Source: DATAGF01 sp963813355 (GTDB taxonomy: Bacteria; Actinomycetota; Thermoleophilia; Miltoncostaeales; Miltoncostaeaceae). Taken from it: DNA of 64,000 nt. The first letter of the stretch is position 1. Each line of letters opens with the position of its first letter. The stretch spans positions 248,001-312,000 of the forward strand of contig CAWEYS010000029.1 of NCBI GenBank assembly GCA_963813355.1. The letters run 5' to 3'. Shown in pieces: positions 1 through 10,320 of the stretch. The position numbers and the translations under genes were made by a program. The notes beneath the pieces are model-generated. The model was not told where the DNA came from. It made no database searches and was given only the letters and a program-made list of their open reading frames with translations.

Positions 1-1029
1 CAGCCGTGCCAGGGCGCCGTCGAGCGTCGGGATGGTGAGCAGGTCCTCCAGGTCCGGCGGGGCAACGCCGTGGCCGGCCAGGTACCAGGGGTAGAACTTG
101 CGCATGTAACCGCAGGCGCGCCCGTCCCCCAATGCCCGGCGGGCGTCGGCGGCGAACCCTGACAGCTCGTCGACGACCTCGCCCAGGCCGGGGAGGGGGC
201 GCGCGACGCCGCGCAGCATGTCGCCGAACGCCCACGGGTAGCCGAGCGCCGCCCGGCCGACGGCAACGGCCGCGCAGCCGGCGTCCTCGAGCACGCGCCG
301 CGCGCCCTCGGGGGTGGAGACGTCGCCGCTGGCGATGACCGGGATCGAGACGGCCTCGACCACCTCGGCCGTGATGCGGTGGTCGGCCCGGCCCTCGTAC
401 TCCTCGGCCGCGGCGCGCGGGTGCACGCAGAGGGCCGCGGCGCCGGCCGCCTCGAGCCGCCGGGCGGTCTCGACGGGCACGGCGGTGCTCGGCGTGAGCC
501 CGCGCCGCATCTTCACCGTGACCGGGATGTCGACGGCGCGCACCATGGCCTCCACCACGGCGGCGGCCAGCTCGGGCTCGGCCAGCAGGGCCGCACCGGC
601 GCCGGTCTTGCAGATCTTCGGCACGGGGCAGCCCATGTTGACGTCCACCAGGTCGGCGCCGGCGTCGGCGGCCGCGCGGGCGGCCTCGGCCATCGCGCCG
701 GGGTCGGACCCGAAGACCTGCACGCCCACCGGGTGCTCGTCGGGCACGATGGTCAGCATCCCCATCGTCTTGCGGTTGGCGTAGCGGATCCCGAAGCTGG
801 CGATCATCTCGGAGACGGCGAGCCCGGCGCCGTGGCGGCGCGACTGGCGCCGGAACGCCCAGTTCGCGATGCCGGCGAGCGGCGCCTGCACCACCCGGTT
901 CTCCAGGCGCAGGCCGCCGATCTCGAACGGCTCGGCGAGGGGCCAGCGCGACGGCGGCGGGCCCTGGGCGGCGCCGTCGCGGGCCTGTGCCAGCCGCTCG
1001 GCGACGATCTGGCGCATCCGCTTCCTCAT
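1..1029 (-). CDS. dus: tRNA-dihydrouridine synthase, DusB-like (3' end cut by window)
   Basis: FMN-dependent enzyme that reduces uridine to dihydrouridine in the D-loop of tRNA. The frame reads from an ATG at 1029 to the window edge without a stop (343 codons seen). An FMN-barrel start (APLAGIANWAF, about residues 49-59) is followed by the Dus signature NMGCP at 131-135, whose Cys134 is the expected catalytic acid, and by a late phosphate-binding segment (IASGDVSTPEGA). The start codon overlaps the coaX stop as ATGA, so the two are translationally coupled in a DUF2469-coaX-dus unit. The extreme C-terminus lies outside the window. The subfamily (DusB rather than A or C) is inferred from general resemblance. 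Confidence 0.93.
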   Translation of the reverse strand, partial: MRKRMRQIVAERLAQARDGAAQGPPPSRWPLAEPFEIGGLRLENRVVQAPLAGIANWAFRRQSRRHGAGLAVSEMIASFGIRYANRKTMGMLTIVPDEHPVGVQVFGSDPGAMAEAARAAADAGADLVDVNMGCPVPKICKTGAGAALLAEPELAAAVVEAMVRAVDIPVTVKMRRGLTPSTAVPVETARRLEAAGAAALCVHPRAAAEEYEGRADHRITAEVVEAVSIPVIASGDVSTPEGARRVLEDAGCAAVAVGRAALGYPWAFGDMLRGVARPLPGLGEVVDELSGFAADARRALGDGRACGYMRKFYPWYLAGHGVAPPDLEDLLTIPTLDGALARL

Positions 1030-1823
1030 CCGGCCGCCTCCCGCGCCGCCGAGACCCGCCCGGCGTTGAGCTCGTGAACGATGCGCAGGCCCTCCAGGGT
1101 GAGGAGGGGCTCGTTCTCGTCGATCTGGACCGAGTGGCGGCAGACCAGCTCGGCCAGGCCGCCGGTCGCGATCACGAGCGCGTCGGGGTCGAGCTCGTCC
1201 TTGATGAGGGCCACCACCCCGTCCACCATGGCGACGGTCCCGTAGACGACGCCCGACCTCATGCTGTCGACGGTCGACTTGCCGATCACGCGGGGGGGCG
1301 CGACGAGGTCGACCATCACCAGCCGCGCGGCCCGCGAGGCCAGGGCGTCGAGCGAGGTCTCGATGCCGGGCGCGATCACCCCGCCCAGGTACTCGCCCGC
1401 CGCGGACACGGCGTCGAAGGTCGTGGCCGTGCCGAAGTCGACGACGATGCAGGCCCCGTCGTGACGCCGGTGGGCCGCGACGGCGTTCGCGATGCGGTCG
1501 GCGCCCAGCTCGTGGGGGTTGTCGATGGCGATCGACAGCCCCGTGCGCACGCCGGGGCCGAGGACGAGCGCCTCGCGGTCGAGGTACTTGAGCGCCAGCG
1601 AGCGGTAGGCCGCCGACAGGGCCGGGACCACCGACCCGACCACCATGTCGTCGAGCGCGCCCAGGCTCCCGCCGCGCAGCCGCAGGATCTGGTCGTGGTC
1701 GGCGGCCAGCTCGTCGGCCGTGGCCTCGCGCTCGGTGGCCATGCGCCACTCGTGCAGCAGCTCGTCGCCGCTGTAGACGCCGGCAAGGGTCTGCGTGTTC
1801 CCCACGTCGATCGCGAGCAGCAC
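1026..1823 (-). CDS. coaX: Type III pantothenate kinase
   Basis: Phosphorylates pantothenate with ATP, the first step of coenzyme A synthesis, in the cytoplasm. The 265-residue length is normal for CoaX. The N-terminal phosphate-binding motif DVGNT is at residues 6-10, GADR at about 107-110, and the nucleotide-binding FGTATTFD follows. All are typical of the ASKHA-fold type III enzyme and differ from CoaA or CoaW kinases. It starts with GTG 17 bp after the DUF2469 stop, behind a GAGGGGG ribosome site, and its stop overlaps the dus start. Confidence 0.95.
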   Translation of the reverse strand: MLLAIDVGNTQTLAGVYSGDELLHEWRMATEREATADELAADHDQILRLRGGSLGALDDMVVGSVVPALSAAYRSLALKYLDREALVLGPGVRTGLSIAIDNPHELGADRIANAVAAHRRHDGACIVVDFGTATTFDAVSAAGEYLGGVIAPGIETSLDALASRAARLVMVDLVAPPRVIGKSTVDSMRSGVVYGTVAMVDGVVALIKDELDPDALVIATGGLAELVCRHSVQIDENEPLLTLEGLRIVHELNAGRVSAAREAAG

Positions 1824-1840
1824 CGTCGCGCCCCCTCGCC

Positions 1841-2164
1841 CTACGAGCTCGCCGACTCCCCCGCCTCCACGGCCTCGACGCCCTTCAGGATCTCGACCGT
1901 CACGTCCTGGGTCGTGTAGATCTCGACCTTGGGGATGATCCGCGTCGGGCGGTTCTTGTCCCAGACCCAGACGTCCTCCATCGTGATGTGGAAGAACGGG
2001 TAGGACGCCTGCGGCATGAAGTCCCGCTCGAAGCGGTTGCAGAGATACGTGGCCTCCTGCGTGAGCACGCAGTACCGAAAGAGCGGGAAGACGTCGGCGT
2101 ACTCGCGCTTCAGGCGAAGCTCGAGCTCGGCGTCGTACTCCTCGAGCTCATCGGTGTGGGACAT
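1841..2164 (-). CDS. DUF2469 family protein
   Basis: A 107-residue acidic cytoplasmic protein of unknown function. The opening EELEEYDAELELRLKREYAD-like helix and the later segment VWVWDKNRPTRIIPKVEIYT match my memory of the actinobacterial DUF2469 family (the Mycobacterium Rv2901c type). No catalytic motif or membrane segment is visible. It has its own ribosome site (GGAGGAG) and a TATCAT box upstream. It leads the coaX-dus unit and follows the folate genes on the same strand. In mycobacteria the family usually sits near rnhB, which is not seen here. Confidence 0.8.
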   Translation of the reverse strand: MSHTDELEEYDAELELRLKREYADVFPLFRYCVLTQEATYLCNRFERDFMPQASYPFFHITMEDVWVWDKNRPTRIIPKVEIYTTQDVTVEILKGVEAVEAGESASS

Positions 2165-2195
2165 TCAGGGCTCCTCCGTGCCGGAAAGCCCGACG

Positions 2196-2201
2196 ATGAT
2201 A
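2196..2201 (-). promoter_or_regulatory. Putative -10 box for DUF2469-coaX-dus
   Basis: TATCAT (TAnnnT form) lies 31 bp before the DUF2469 start, between the folK stop and a GGAGGAG ribosome site. No convincing -35 hexamer is visible. Confidence 0.35.
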
Positions 2202-2203
2202 GC

Positions 2204-2725
2204 TCACGCGCCGCGCGCCCCCGGGGGCCGCGCGAGCGGCTCGGCGAGGCGCTCGGCCGGCTGATCGGCGGGGTCCAGGGACGCCGCCAGGTCGGCGAGG
2301 CGCCGCCCGTCGGGCAGGGTCAAGCCCGGGTCGAGGTCGAGCAGCGGCAGCAGCGCGAAGCGCCGCTCGGCCAGCCTCGGGTGGGGGATCTCCAGCCCCG
2401 GGCCGCTCCAGGCCCCGCCCTCCCAGAGCAGCAGGTCGCAGTCGATGGCGCGCGGGCCGTAGCGCACGCCCGCCGGGTCGCGGCCGAGCTCGGCCTCCAT
2501 CCGCTTGACCTCGGCCAGCAGGGAGGGCGGCTCGCGGTCGCTGGCCACGCGCGCGGCGGCGTTGAGGAAGGACGGCTGGTCGGCGAGCTCCCGCGGCGCC
2601 GTCTCGTAGACGGGGCTCACGGCCTCCACCCGCTGGCCGGAGGCCTCGAGCCACGCCAGCGCGGCCTCGAGCGCGGCCCGCCGGTCGCCCAGGTTCGCGC
2701 CGAGGCCGAGCCAGAAGCGGCTCAC
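2204..2725 (-). CDS. folK: 2-amino-4-hydroxy-6-hydroxymethyldihydropteridine pyrophosphokinase
   Basis: Transfers pyrophosphate from ATP to 6-hydroxymethyl-dihydropterin, just before the FolP step of folate synthesis. The protein has 173 residues. GLGANLGDR near the N-terminus and PRAIDCDLLL at about residues 93-102 are the two HPPK signatures; the aspartates of the latter bind magnesium. The C-terminus extends some 20 residues beyond the catalytic core as a proline/arginine-rich tail. The start overlaps the folB stop (ATGA), giving a folP-folB-folK operon. Confidence 0.95.
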   Translation of the reverse strand: MSRFWLGLGANLGDRRAALEAALAWLEASGQRVEAVSPVYETAPRELADQPSFLNAAARVASDREPPSLLAEVKRMEAELGRDPAGVRYGPRAIDCDLLLWEGGAWSGPGLEIPHPRLAERRFALLPLLDLDPGLTLPDGRRLADLAASLDPADQPAERLAEPLARPPGARGA

Positions 2726-3099
2726 GCGCCCCCGGCCCGCCGGAGCGTCACGGCGGTCTCGGCCACCGTGTGCGGGAGGGCGACGTGGGGCTTCCGCACC
2801 GTCACGGTGACGGCCCGGGTGCGCGGGTCCTCGAGCACGAGGTCGGCGATCATCCCGGCCAGCCGCTCGAGCAGCGCCACCGGCGGCCCCGAGACGAGGG
2901 CGCAGACGGCGTCCGACAGCGACGCGTAGTCGACCGTGTCGACGAGGGCGTCGCTGCGCGTCGAGACCGTGTCGCCGAGCTCGATGTCCAGGTCCACGAC
3001 GAAGCGCTGGCCGAGGATCTGCTCCTCCGGCAGCGCCCCGTGCCGGCCGAAGGCCTCGAGGCCCCGGACGTGGACCGTCAGGCTCTCGCCCTCGCTCAT
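2722..3099 (-). CDS. folB: Dihydroneopterin aldolase
   Basis: Converts dihydroneopterin to 6-hydroxymethyl-dihydropterin and glycolaldehyde. The ATG at 3099 gives a 125-residue protein, the normal FolB length. It starts with the family pattern V(R)GLEAFGRHGALPEE. VDYASLSDAV and the C-terminal VTVTVRKPHVALP region complete the tunnel-fold signature. The open frame runs further upstream, but that part is only a shifted reading of folP, so the internal ATG is preferred. It overlaps both neighbours by 4 bp. Confidence 0.93.
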   Translation of the reverse strand: MSEGESLTVHVRGLEAFGRHGALPEEQILGQRFVVDLDIELGDTVSTRSDALVDTVDYASLSDAVCALVSGPPVALLERLAGMIADLVLEDPRTRAVTVTVRKPHVALPHTVAETAVTLRRAGGA

Positions 3100-3922
3100 C
3101 CCGCCGCCCCGACGGCGGCCCACACGCGAAGCGCGTCGCTGGTCTCGCGCACGTCGTGCACGCGCAGCACCGCGGCCCCGCGCGCGACGGCCGCGAGCCC
3201 CGCCGCGACCGAGGCCGGCATGCGCTCGCCCACCTCGCGGCCCAGCAGGCGCCCGAACATGCCCTTGCGCGACACCCCGATCAGCACCGGCCGCCCCAGC
3301 TCGGCCAGGGCGGGCACGCCGGCGAGCAGGGCGAGGTTGTGATCGAGCGTCTTGCCGAACCCGATGCCCGGGTCGAGCACGATCCGCTCCTCGGCGACGC
3401 CCGCGTCGAGCGCCGCCTGCAGACGGGCGGCGAGGAAGTCCCGCACCTCGCCGACGACGTCGCCGTAGGCCGGGTCGTCCTGCATCGTCCGGGGGTCGCC
3501 GCGCATGTGCACGAGGCAGAGGTCGGCCCCGCGCTCGGCCACCAGCGGGCAGCAGCCCCGGGTCGAGGCGCCCCGCGGTGACGTCGTTGACCAGGACGAA
3601 CCCCGCGTCGAGGGCGGCCTCGGCCACCGAGGCCAGGGATGTGTCGATCGACAGGGCCAGCGGCGGCTCGGCCACCCGCAGGGCCCGCAGCACCCCCGAC
3701 AGCCGCGCCACCTGCTCGGGGCCGTCGACCGGGTCGGCGCCCGGGACGGGTGCTCTCGGCGCCCACGTCGCAGATCGCCGCCCCGTCCGCCGCCATCCGG
3801 TCGAGGATCGCGAGCGCCCCCTCGGGATCCATCGGCCCGCCGCCGCCCCACAGCGAATCGGGGGTGGCGTTGACGATCCCCATCACGCAGGGTGCGTCCA
3901 GCCAGGAGAGCGGATCGGCCAT
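3096..3922 (-). CDS. folP: Dihydropteroate synthase (two frame breaks)
   Basis: Condenses hydroxymethyl-dihydropterin pyrophosphate with p-aminobenzoate; the sulfonamide target. The N-terminal signature MGIVNATPDS and DVGAESTRPG are in the frame starting at 3922. The middle (SIDTSLASVAEAAL, NDVTAG) is in a second frame. The C-terminal half (DPGIGFGKT, GVSRKGMFG, LRVHDV) is in a third. Removing one base near 3739 and one near 3546 joins all three into a normal-length FolP. Every conserved motif survives, so sequencing error is more likely than decay. It leads the folP-folB-folK operon and may be leaderless, with TAGCCT 6 nt before the ATG. Confidence 0.9.
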
Positions 3923-3928
3923 CGACCA

Positions 3929-3934
3929 AGGCTA
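3929..3934 (-). promoter_or_regulatory. -10 box of a possible leaderless folP promoter
   Basis: TAGCCT ends 6 nt before the folP ATG with no ribosome site between. This spacing would place transcription start on or next to the start codon. Confidence 0.45.
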
Positions 3935-3985
3935 CGCATGCGTGACAGGAACCGCGGCGCCGCGGTTGAATCCCGGTGCGGCCGC

Positions 3986-5584
3986 ATGAAGACCCCGACC
4001 GTCAATGCCGCGCGCCTCGCGGCGGGGCTGTGCGCGCTCGCCCTCGCGGCCACGCCCGTCCTGGCGGGCCCCCCGCGCGTGACCGTGATCGGCGACTCGG
4101 TGCAGGAGACCCTGGACTTCTCGGGCCACGCCCGCGCCGTCCTGGGACGCGGGATCGACCTCCGGCTGGAGGCGCGGGCGTGCCGGAAGCTCGCGGCCCC
4201 CGGCTGCATCGGGGGGGCCCCGGACAGCGCCCTCTCGCTGGTCGGTCGCCTCGGACGCGGGCTCGGTAGCGTCGTGGTCGTGAACGTCGGCTACAACGAC
4301 TACCCGGGCGCCTACGCGGCCGCGGACGTCCGCTCCGCGCTCCGGGCCGCCGGCGTGAGGCGCACGGTCTGGGTCACCCTCCGCGAGACCCAGGGCACGT
4401 ACCGCGACATCAACGCGTTGATCCGAGGCGCCGCGGCGGCGCGGGCGTCCGGCATCCGGGTCGCCGAGTGGAACGCGGCCTCCTCGGGCCGGCCCTGGTT
4501 CGGCGGCGACGGGGTCCACCTGACCGCCGCCGGGGCCGAGGGGCTGGCGGGCTTCCTCCACCGTCACGTGGTCGCCGCCCTCGCCGAGATCGGGGTCCCG
4601 GTGGCGGGCACGACGCCGCCCGTGATCTCGAGGAGGGTGCGCACCCCGTACCCGGTCTCCGGCATCGCCGGCGACGGCCGGACCCTGTGGGTCTACGGCG
4701 GCGGCCGGCTCTCCGCCCTGGACGAGCGCGCCCCCAGGCGCGGCGCGACGGTGCCGGTCGATCCCGCCGCCGCGCTGACCCCGGATCGCAGCGGCGGCGG
4801 CCTCTGGCGCCAGAGCGGGAGCGGCACCCTCGCGCGGGCGATCGCCTCCGCGCCGGAGCAGCGGTGGCGGAGCGTCGGACGGTTCGAGGAGGGCGCGATC
4901 GCCGTGAGCGCGCGCGGTAGGACGTGGATCGCCACGCGGCCCGCCCGCATCCGCTGGCCCCTGCCGCTGCCCCTCCTCCTCGACTCGCGGGGCGTCGGCG
5001 CCCCGCAGCAGCCCGCGAGCGCCCCGGCGGCGCTGGCCGCGGGCCGCGGCGCGCTCTGGGCGCTGGTCGTCAACGGCGACGCCGCGCGACTCGAGCTCCG
5101 CGATCCCGAGACCGGGCGGCTGCGCCGGTCAACCCGCGTCCCCCCGAGCCGGGCGCTCGTCGCGACCCGCGGCGCCGCGTGGCTCCTCGAGCCCTCGGGC
5201 CGCCTCCGGCGAGTCGGCGCGAAGGGCGCGGTCCGCGTCCGGCTCAGGCGGATCCTCGCGATTGCGTCCGACAGCGGTGCGCGCCTCTGGGCGCTCCGCT
5301 CGGACGGCCGCACGGTGCTGCAGCTCGATCACGAGAGCGGGCGGGTCCTGTCGCTCGGCCGCACGGCCGGGAAGGTCTCCCAGCTCGCGCTCACCCGCAC
5401 CGGCGTGTGGCTGGCGGGCGGCCCGGGACAGGCCGGCTCGAGCACATCCGGCGCCGCGAGCGCTGAGCGATGGTGGCGTCCGACAACGAGGTCTACGAGG
5501 CGCGAGCGGACGCGGGGCGTGCCAGGGCGCTCGCCGCGACGGGCTCGCCATTCACGATCACGATCCGCTTCGGGGGCGGGCTGA
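3986..5584 (+). CDS. Secreted SGNH-hydrolase-like protein with repeat-rich C-terminal half
   Basis: The product is exported: residues 1-27 form a signal peptide ending ATPVLA. The next 190 residues carry SGNH/GDSL blocks: GDSV with the nucleophile position, GYNDYPG as block III, and a late DGVHLTAAG supplying the Asp and His. The rest has repeated short segments of the form GALWALV / GARLWALR / GVWLAGG, as in beta-propeller proteins. The intact frame runs to 5584, but after about 5425 the composition changes. A one-base slip there would instead end the protein at the TGA at 5464-5466, just before the next gene. The substrate is unknown; family assignment rests on the motifs. Confidence 0.65.
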   Translation: MKTPTVNAARLAAGLCALALAATPVLAGPPRVTVIGDSVQETLDFSGHARAVLGRGIDLRLEARACRKLAAPGCIGGAPDSALSLVGRLGRGLGSVVVVNVGYNDYPGAYAAADVRSALRAAGVRRTVWVTLRETQGTYRDINALIRGAAAARASGIRVAEWNAASSGRPWFGGDGVHLTAAGAEGLAGFLHRHVVAALAEIGVPVAGTTPPVISRRVRTPYPVSGIAGDGRTLWVYGGGRLSALDERAPRRGATVPVDPAAALTPDRSGGGLWRQSGSGTLARAIASAPEQRWRSVGRFEEGAIAVSARGRTWIATRPARIRWPLPLPLLLDSRGVGAPQQPASAPAALAAGRGALWALVVNGDAARLELRDPETGRLRRSTRVPPSRALVATRGAAWLLEPSGRLRRVGAKGAVRVRLRRILAIASDSGARLWALRSDGRTVLQLDHESGRVLSLGRTAGKVSQLALTRTGVWLAGGPGQAGSSTSGAASAERWWRPTTRSTRRERTRGVPGRSPRRARHSRSRSASGAG

Positions 5585-6312
5585 CGGCGCGTCAGAAGGC
5601 CGCATTCAGGGCGGCCGCCAACCGGTGGACGCGCGTGATCGTGGGCGACCTCCCGCGCCAGCGCGTCGGTGGTCAGGTGATCGACGACGTCCTCATCATC
5701 GCCCAGGGGGTCCCCATCGACGGGCCCGGCAAGATCCTGGGGCAGGCCGGGCCCACCCACCTGAGGCCGGCGTCGGCCGGCGCCGCGGCGTTCCTGCCGG
5801 CCCGGGGCGTGATGTCCTTCGACACCGCCGACCTCGCGAGGATGCAGGCCGACGGCACGCTCAGGGACGTGGTCACCCACGAGATGGGGCACGTCCTGGG
5901 CATCGGGTCGATCTGGGCCCGGAAGGGCCTCCTCAAGGGCGCCGGCGGCCGCAACCCGACCTTCGCGGGCCCGCGGGCCATGGAGGAGTACCGGCGGCTG
6001 CGGCACGCTGCCCGGCGACGGCGCGTCCCGGTCGAGAACACCGGCGGGCCAGGCAGTCGCGACAGCCACTGGCGCGAGCGGGTGTTCCGCAACGAGCTGA
6101 TGTCGAGCGTGATCGCGGGGGCGCGCAACCCGCTCAGCCGGATGACCGTGGCAAGCCTCGCCGACCTCGGCTACACGGTGGACCTGGGCGCGGCCGAGCC
6201 GTTCGCCCTGCCGCCCCCGGCGGCCGTCGCGCAGGCCGGCCCCTCGCCGGCCCGTCCCGGAAGGCTCCGGTCGGGGATCGTGCTGCCGGTGATCCCGACC
6301 GTCCTGGAGTAG
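5470..6312 (+). CDS. Leishmanolysin-like (M8-type) zinc metallopeptidase
   Basis: A 280-residue metallopeptidase. HEMGHVLGIG (about residues 137-146) supplies two zinc histidines and the catalytic Glu. The later segment SHWRERVFRNELMSS gives the third ligand and the ELM turn typical of M8-like bacterial enzymes, followed by NPLSRMTVASLADLGYTVD. No signal peptide is visible at this ATG. The true N-terminus could be different, or the protein could depend on the upstream exported SGNH-type gene, whose alternative stop lies 3 bp before this start. Substrate unknown. Confidence 0.75.
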   Translation: MVASDNEVYEARADAGRARALAATGSPFTITIRFGGGLTARQKAAFRAAANRWTRVIVGDLPRQRVGGQVIDDVLIIAQGVPIDGPGKILGQAGPTHLRPASAGAAAFLPARGVMSFDTADLARMQADGTLRDVVTHEMGHVLGIGSIWARKGLLKGAGGRNPTFAGPRAMEEYRRLRHAARRRRVPVENTGGPGSRDSHWRERVFRNELMSSVIAGARNPLSRMTVASLADLGYTVDLGAAEPFALPPPAAVAQAGPSPARPGRLRSGIVLPVIPTVLE

Positions 6313-6315
6313 CGC

Positions 6316-8253
<1,938 letters not shown>

Positions 8254-8310
8254 CGCCCGGCGAGGATAGCAGCGCCCTCCCCGCCGACCTACGGTCCGAT
8301 CAGCCCGGGC

Positions 8311-8847
8311 TCACAGCACGAGAGCGGCGATGAACGGGAGGTTGCGGTAGCGCTGGGCGTAGTCGAGCCCGTAGCCGATCACGAAGACGTCGGGCAGCTC
8401 GAACCCGACGTAGCGGCTGGTGATCCCCAGGCGCTTGTGGCCGGGCTTGGCGAGCAGCGTGCAGATCTCCAGCGATGCGGGCGCGCGCGAGGCGAGGTTC
8501 TTCAGGAGGTACGAGAGGGTCAGCCCCGAGTCGATGACGTCCTCCACCAGCAGCACGTGGCGCCCGGCGATCGGGACGTCGAGGTCCTTCTGGATCCGGA
8601 CGACGCCGGACGAGTGGGTCGAGGACCCGTAGGACGACACCGCCATGAAGTCGAGCTCGCACGAGACGGTGAGCTGGCGGAGGAGGTCGGCGATGAAGAA
8701 GACCGCGCCCTTCAGCACGCCGATGACGAGCAGGTCCTGGCCGGCGTAGTCCGCCGAGACGTCGGCCGCCAGCTCGGTGACGCGCGTCTGCAACTGCTCC
8801 TCGGAGATGAGCACCTCGCCCACGGCCGAGCGCGCCGGCTCGGTCAC
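8311..8847 (-). CDS. hpt: Hypoxanthine (guanine) phosphoribosyltransferase
   Basis: Purine salvage enzyme that joins PRPP with hypoxanthine or guanine. The GTG at 8847 overlaps the tilS stop (GTGA) and gives 178 residues, typical for Hpt. The PRPP loop VLLVEDVIDSGLTL and the N-terminal GVLKGAVFFIADL are clear, and the C-terminal GYGLDYAQRYRNLPFI matches the family. The tilS-hpt-ftsH order is widespread in bacteria. The longer open frame upstream is only a shadow of tilS. Confidence 0.95.
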   Translation of the reverse strand: MTEPARSAVGEVLISEEQLQTRVTELAADVSADYAGQDLLVIGVLKGAVFFIADLLRQLTVSCELDFMAVSSYGSSTHSSGVVRIQKDLDVPIAGRHVLLVEDVIDSGLTLSYLLKNLASRAPASLEICTLLAKPGHKRLGITSRYVGFELPDVFVIGYGLDYAQRYRNLPFIAALVL

Positions 8848-10151
8848 GCGGGCTCCCGCTCCAGCAGGACGGCAGGCGCGCCCGGCGGGGCGAGCAGGTC
8901 GTGGGAGGCGCGGTGGCCGGCGACCCAGACGACGCGGTCGGGGGTCGCGACGACCGCGACCTGATCGCGCAGCCGCGCCGGCACCCCGGCGGCCGCGAGC
9001 AGCCGGCCCACCGCCGCGTGACCCCCGCCCGGCAGCGCGAGGCGGTCGCCCGGGCGCGGCGCACGCAGCGACAGCGGGCCGTCCGGGCGCACCGAGACCC
9101 GGTCCGGGCCCGGCGGGACGGCGGGGCCGCGGGACGTCCGCACCGTCACCGCCCCGAGCCGGGCGCGGCCGGGCACGTCCAGCGCGGCCGGCTCGGGCGC
9201 GGGCGGGCGGGAGGGCGCGACCACGAGGAGGCCCCGCTCGTGGGCGGCGACCCACCCGCCGGCCAGGTCGGCGACCGCGCCGGGCGGGCCGTCGAGCAGC
9301 GCCAGGGCGCGCTCGAGCGGCTCGGCCGCCAGCGCCCCGGCGGGCAGCCCCGCCCGGGCGCCCAGGCGGCGCACGAGCAGCCGGCGCATCGCCGGCGGCT
9401 CGGCCGCGAGCGCGGCGGCCCGGAGGCCGGGGCCGGCGGCGGCCCGCTCCCACGCGGCGTCGACCATCGGCGCGAGCAGCTCCGCCTCGTCGCGCAGCCG
9501 CTCGGCGAAGGCCGCGACGTTGGCCTCGGCGCGCGGGTGCACCGCCGCCAGCGCCGGGGCCAGGCCGGCGCGGACCCGGGCGCGCGCGAAGGCGGGATCC
9601 TCGTTGGAGGGGTCCCGCACGACCGCGATCCCGCGGGCGCGGCACCAGGCCCGGGTCTCGGCGCCGGTGGCGCAGAGCAGGGGGCGGATCAGCTCGTCGC
9701 GGCGGGCGGCCATCCCGAGCGCCCCCGTCCGCCCGGTCCCGCGCGCCAGGCGGAAGAGGACCGTCTCGGCCTGGTCGGAGGCCGTGTGGCCGGTGGCGAT
9801 CCTGACGTAGCCCTCCCGCGCGGCGAGCCCGCGCGCGGACGCCAGCCGCGCCTCGCGGCCGCGCTCCTGCACCCCGGGGCCCGGCGCGATCTCCGGCGCG
9901 TCGAGGTGCGCGGGGAGCCCGAGGGCGCGCGCCGCGGCGAGGACCGCCTCGGCCTCGTCGCGGGACCCGGGACGCAGCCCGTGGTCGACGGCCAGCACGC
10001 CGACGGGCCCGTCGTGGATCTCGGCCAGGACGTGCATCAGGCACGTCGAGTCGGCCCCGCCGGACACCATCGCCAAGACCGGCGCGCCGGGCGGCAGCAG
10101 GCCGGCCCTGCGGCAGTGGGCCGCGACGCGGACCTCGAGGGGAGTCGCCAC
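8844..10151 (-). CDS. tilS: tRNA(Ile)-lysidine synthase
   Basis: Modifies C34 of tRNA-Ile(CAU) to lysidine so that it reads AUA. It has 435 residues. The ATP-pyrophosphatase P-loop SGGADS is at 31-36, followed by AVDHGLRPGSRDEA and ATGHTASDQAETVLFRLARGTG, all TilS/MesJ hallmarks. The C-terminal region (LRAPRPGDRLALPGG, about 355-370) resembles the TilS substrate-binding domain. It starts with GTG, and a CATAAT box 7 nt before it suggests a leaderless message. The stop overlaps hpt. Confidence 0.93.
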   Translation of the reverse strand: MATPLEVRVAAHCRRAGLLPPGAPVLAMVSGGADSTCLMHVLAEIHDGPVGVLAVDHGLRPGSRDEAEAVLAAARALGLPAHLDAPEIAPGPGVQERGREARLASARGLAAREGYVRIATGHTASDQAETVLFRLARGTGRTGALGMAARRDELIRPLLCATGAETRAWCRARGIAVVRDPSNEDPAFARARVRAGLAPALAAVHPRAEANVAAFAERLRDEAELLAPMVDAAWERAAAGPGLRAAALAAEPPAMRRLLVRRLGARAGLPAGALAAEPLERALALLDGPPGAVADLAGGWVAAHERGLLVVAPSRPPAPEPAALDVPGRARLGAVTVRTSRGPAVPPGPDRVSVRPDGPLSLRAPRPGDRLALPGGGHAAVGRLLAAAGVPARLRDQVAVVATPDRVVWVAGHRASHDLLAPPGAPAVLLEREPA

Positions 10152-10158
10152 GCGGGGG

Positions 10159-10164
10159 ATTATG
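10159..10164 (-). promoter_or_regulatory. -10 box of a possible leaderless tilS promoter
   Basis: CATAAT (5 of 6 to TATAAT) is 7 nt before the tilS GTG, and no ribosome site lies between them. No clear -35 is seen. Confidence 0.4.
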
Positions 10165-10182
10165 TCCCAAGCGACGGAGCGG

Positions 10183-10209
10183 ATGAGCGCCCTCTTTCGG
10201 GGCGCTCAT
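10183..10209. repeat. Perfect 10-bp-stem hairpin upstream of tilS
   Basis: ATGAGCGCCC and GGGCGCTCAT pair perfectly around a 7-nt loop. The hairpin lies between the tlpA-like gene and tilS, about 20 bp upstream of the tilS -10 box. There is no T-run after it on either strand, so it is not a classical intrinsic terminator. It could be an operator, an attenuator stem or the end of the upstream transcript. Confidence 0.5.
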
Positions 10210-10320
10210 GCGCGCGCGGGCTCGCCTGGCCGGCGGCCCGCGCAGACCGGCGCACCGGCTTCGCCGGGACGGGCGCCGGAAAGGGCCACACCCACCCAGC
10301 CGAGCCTGGCGCTTTTTCGG

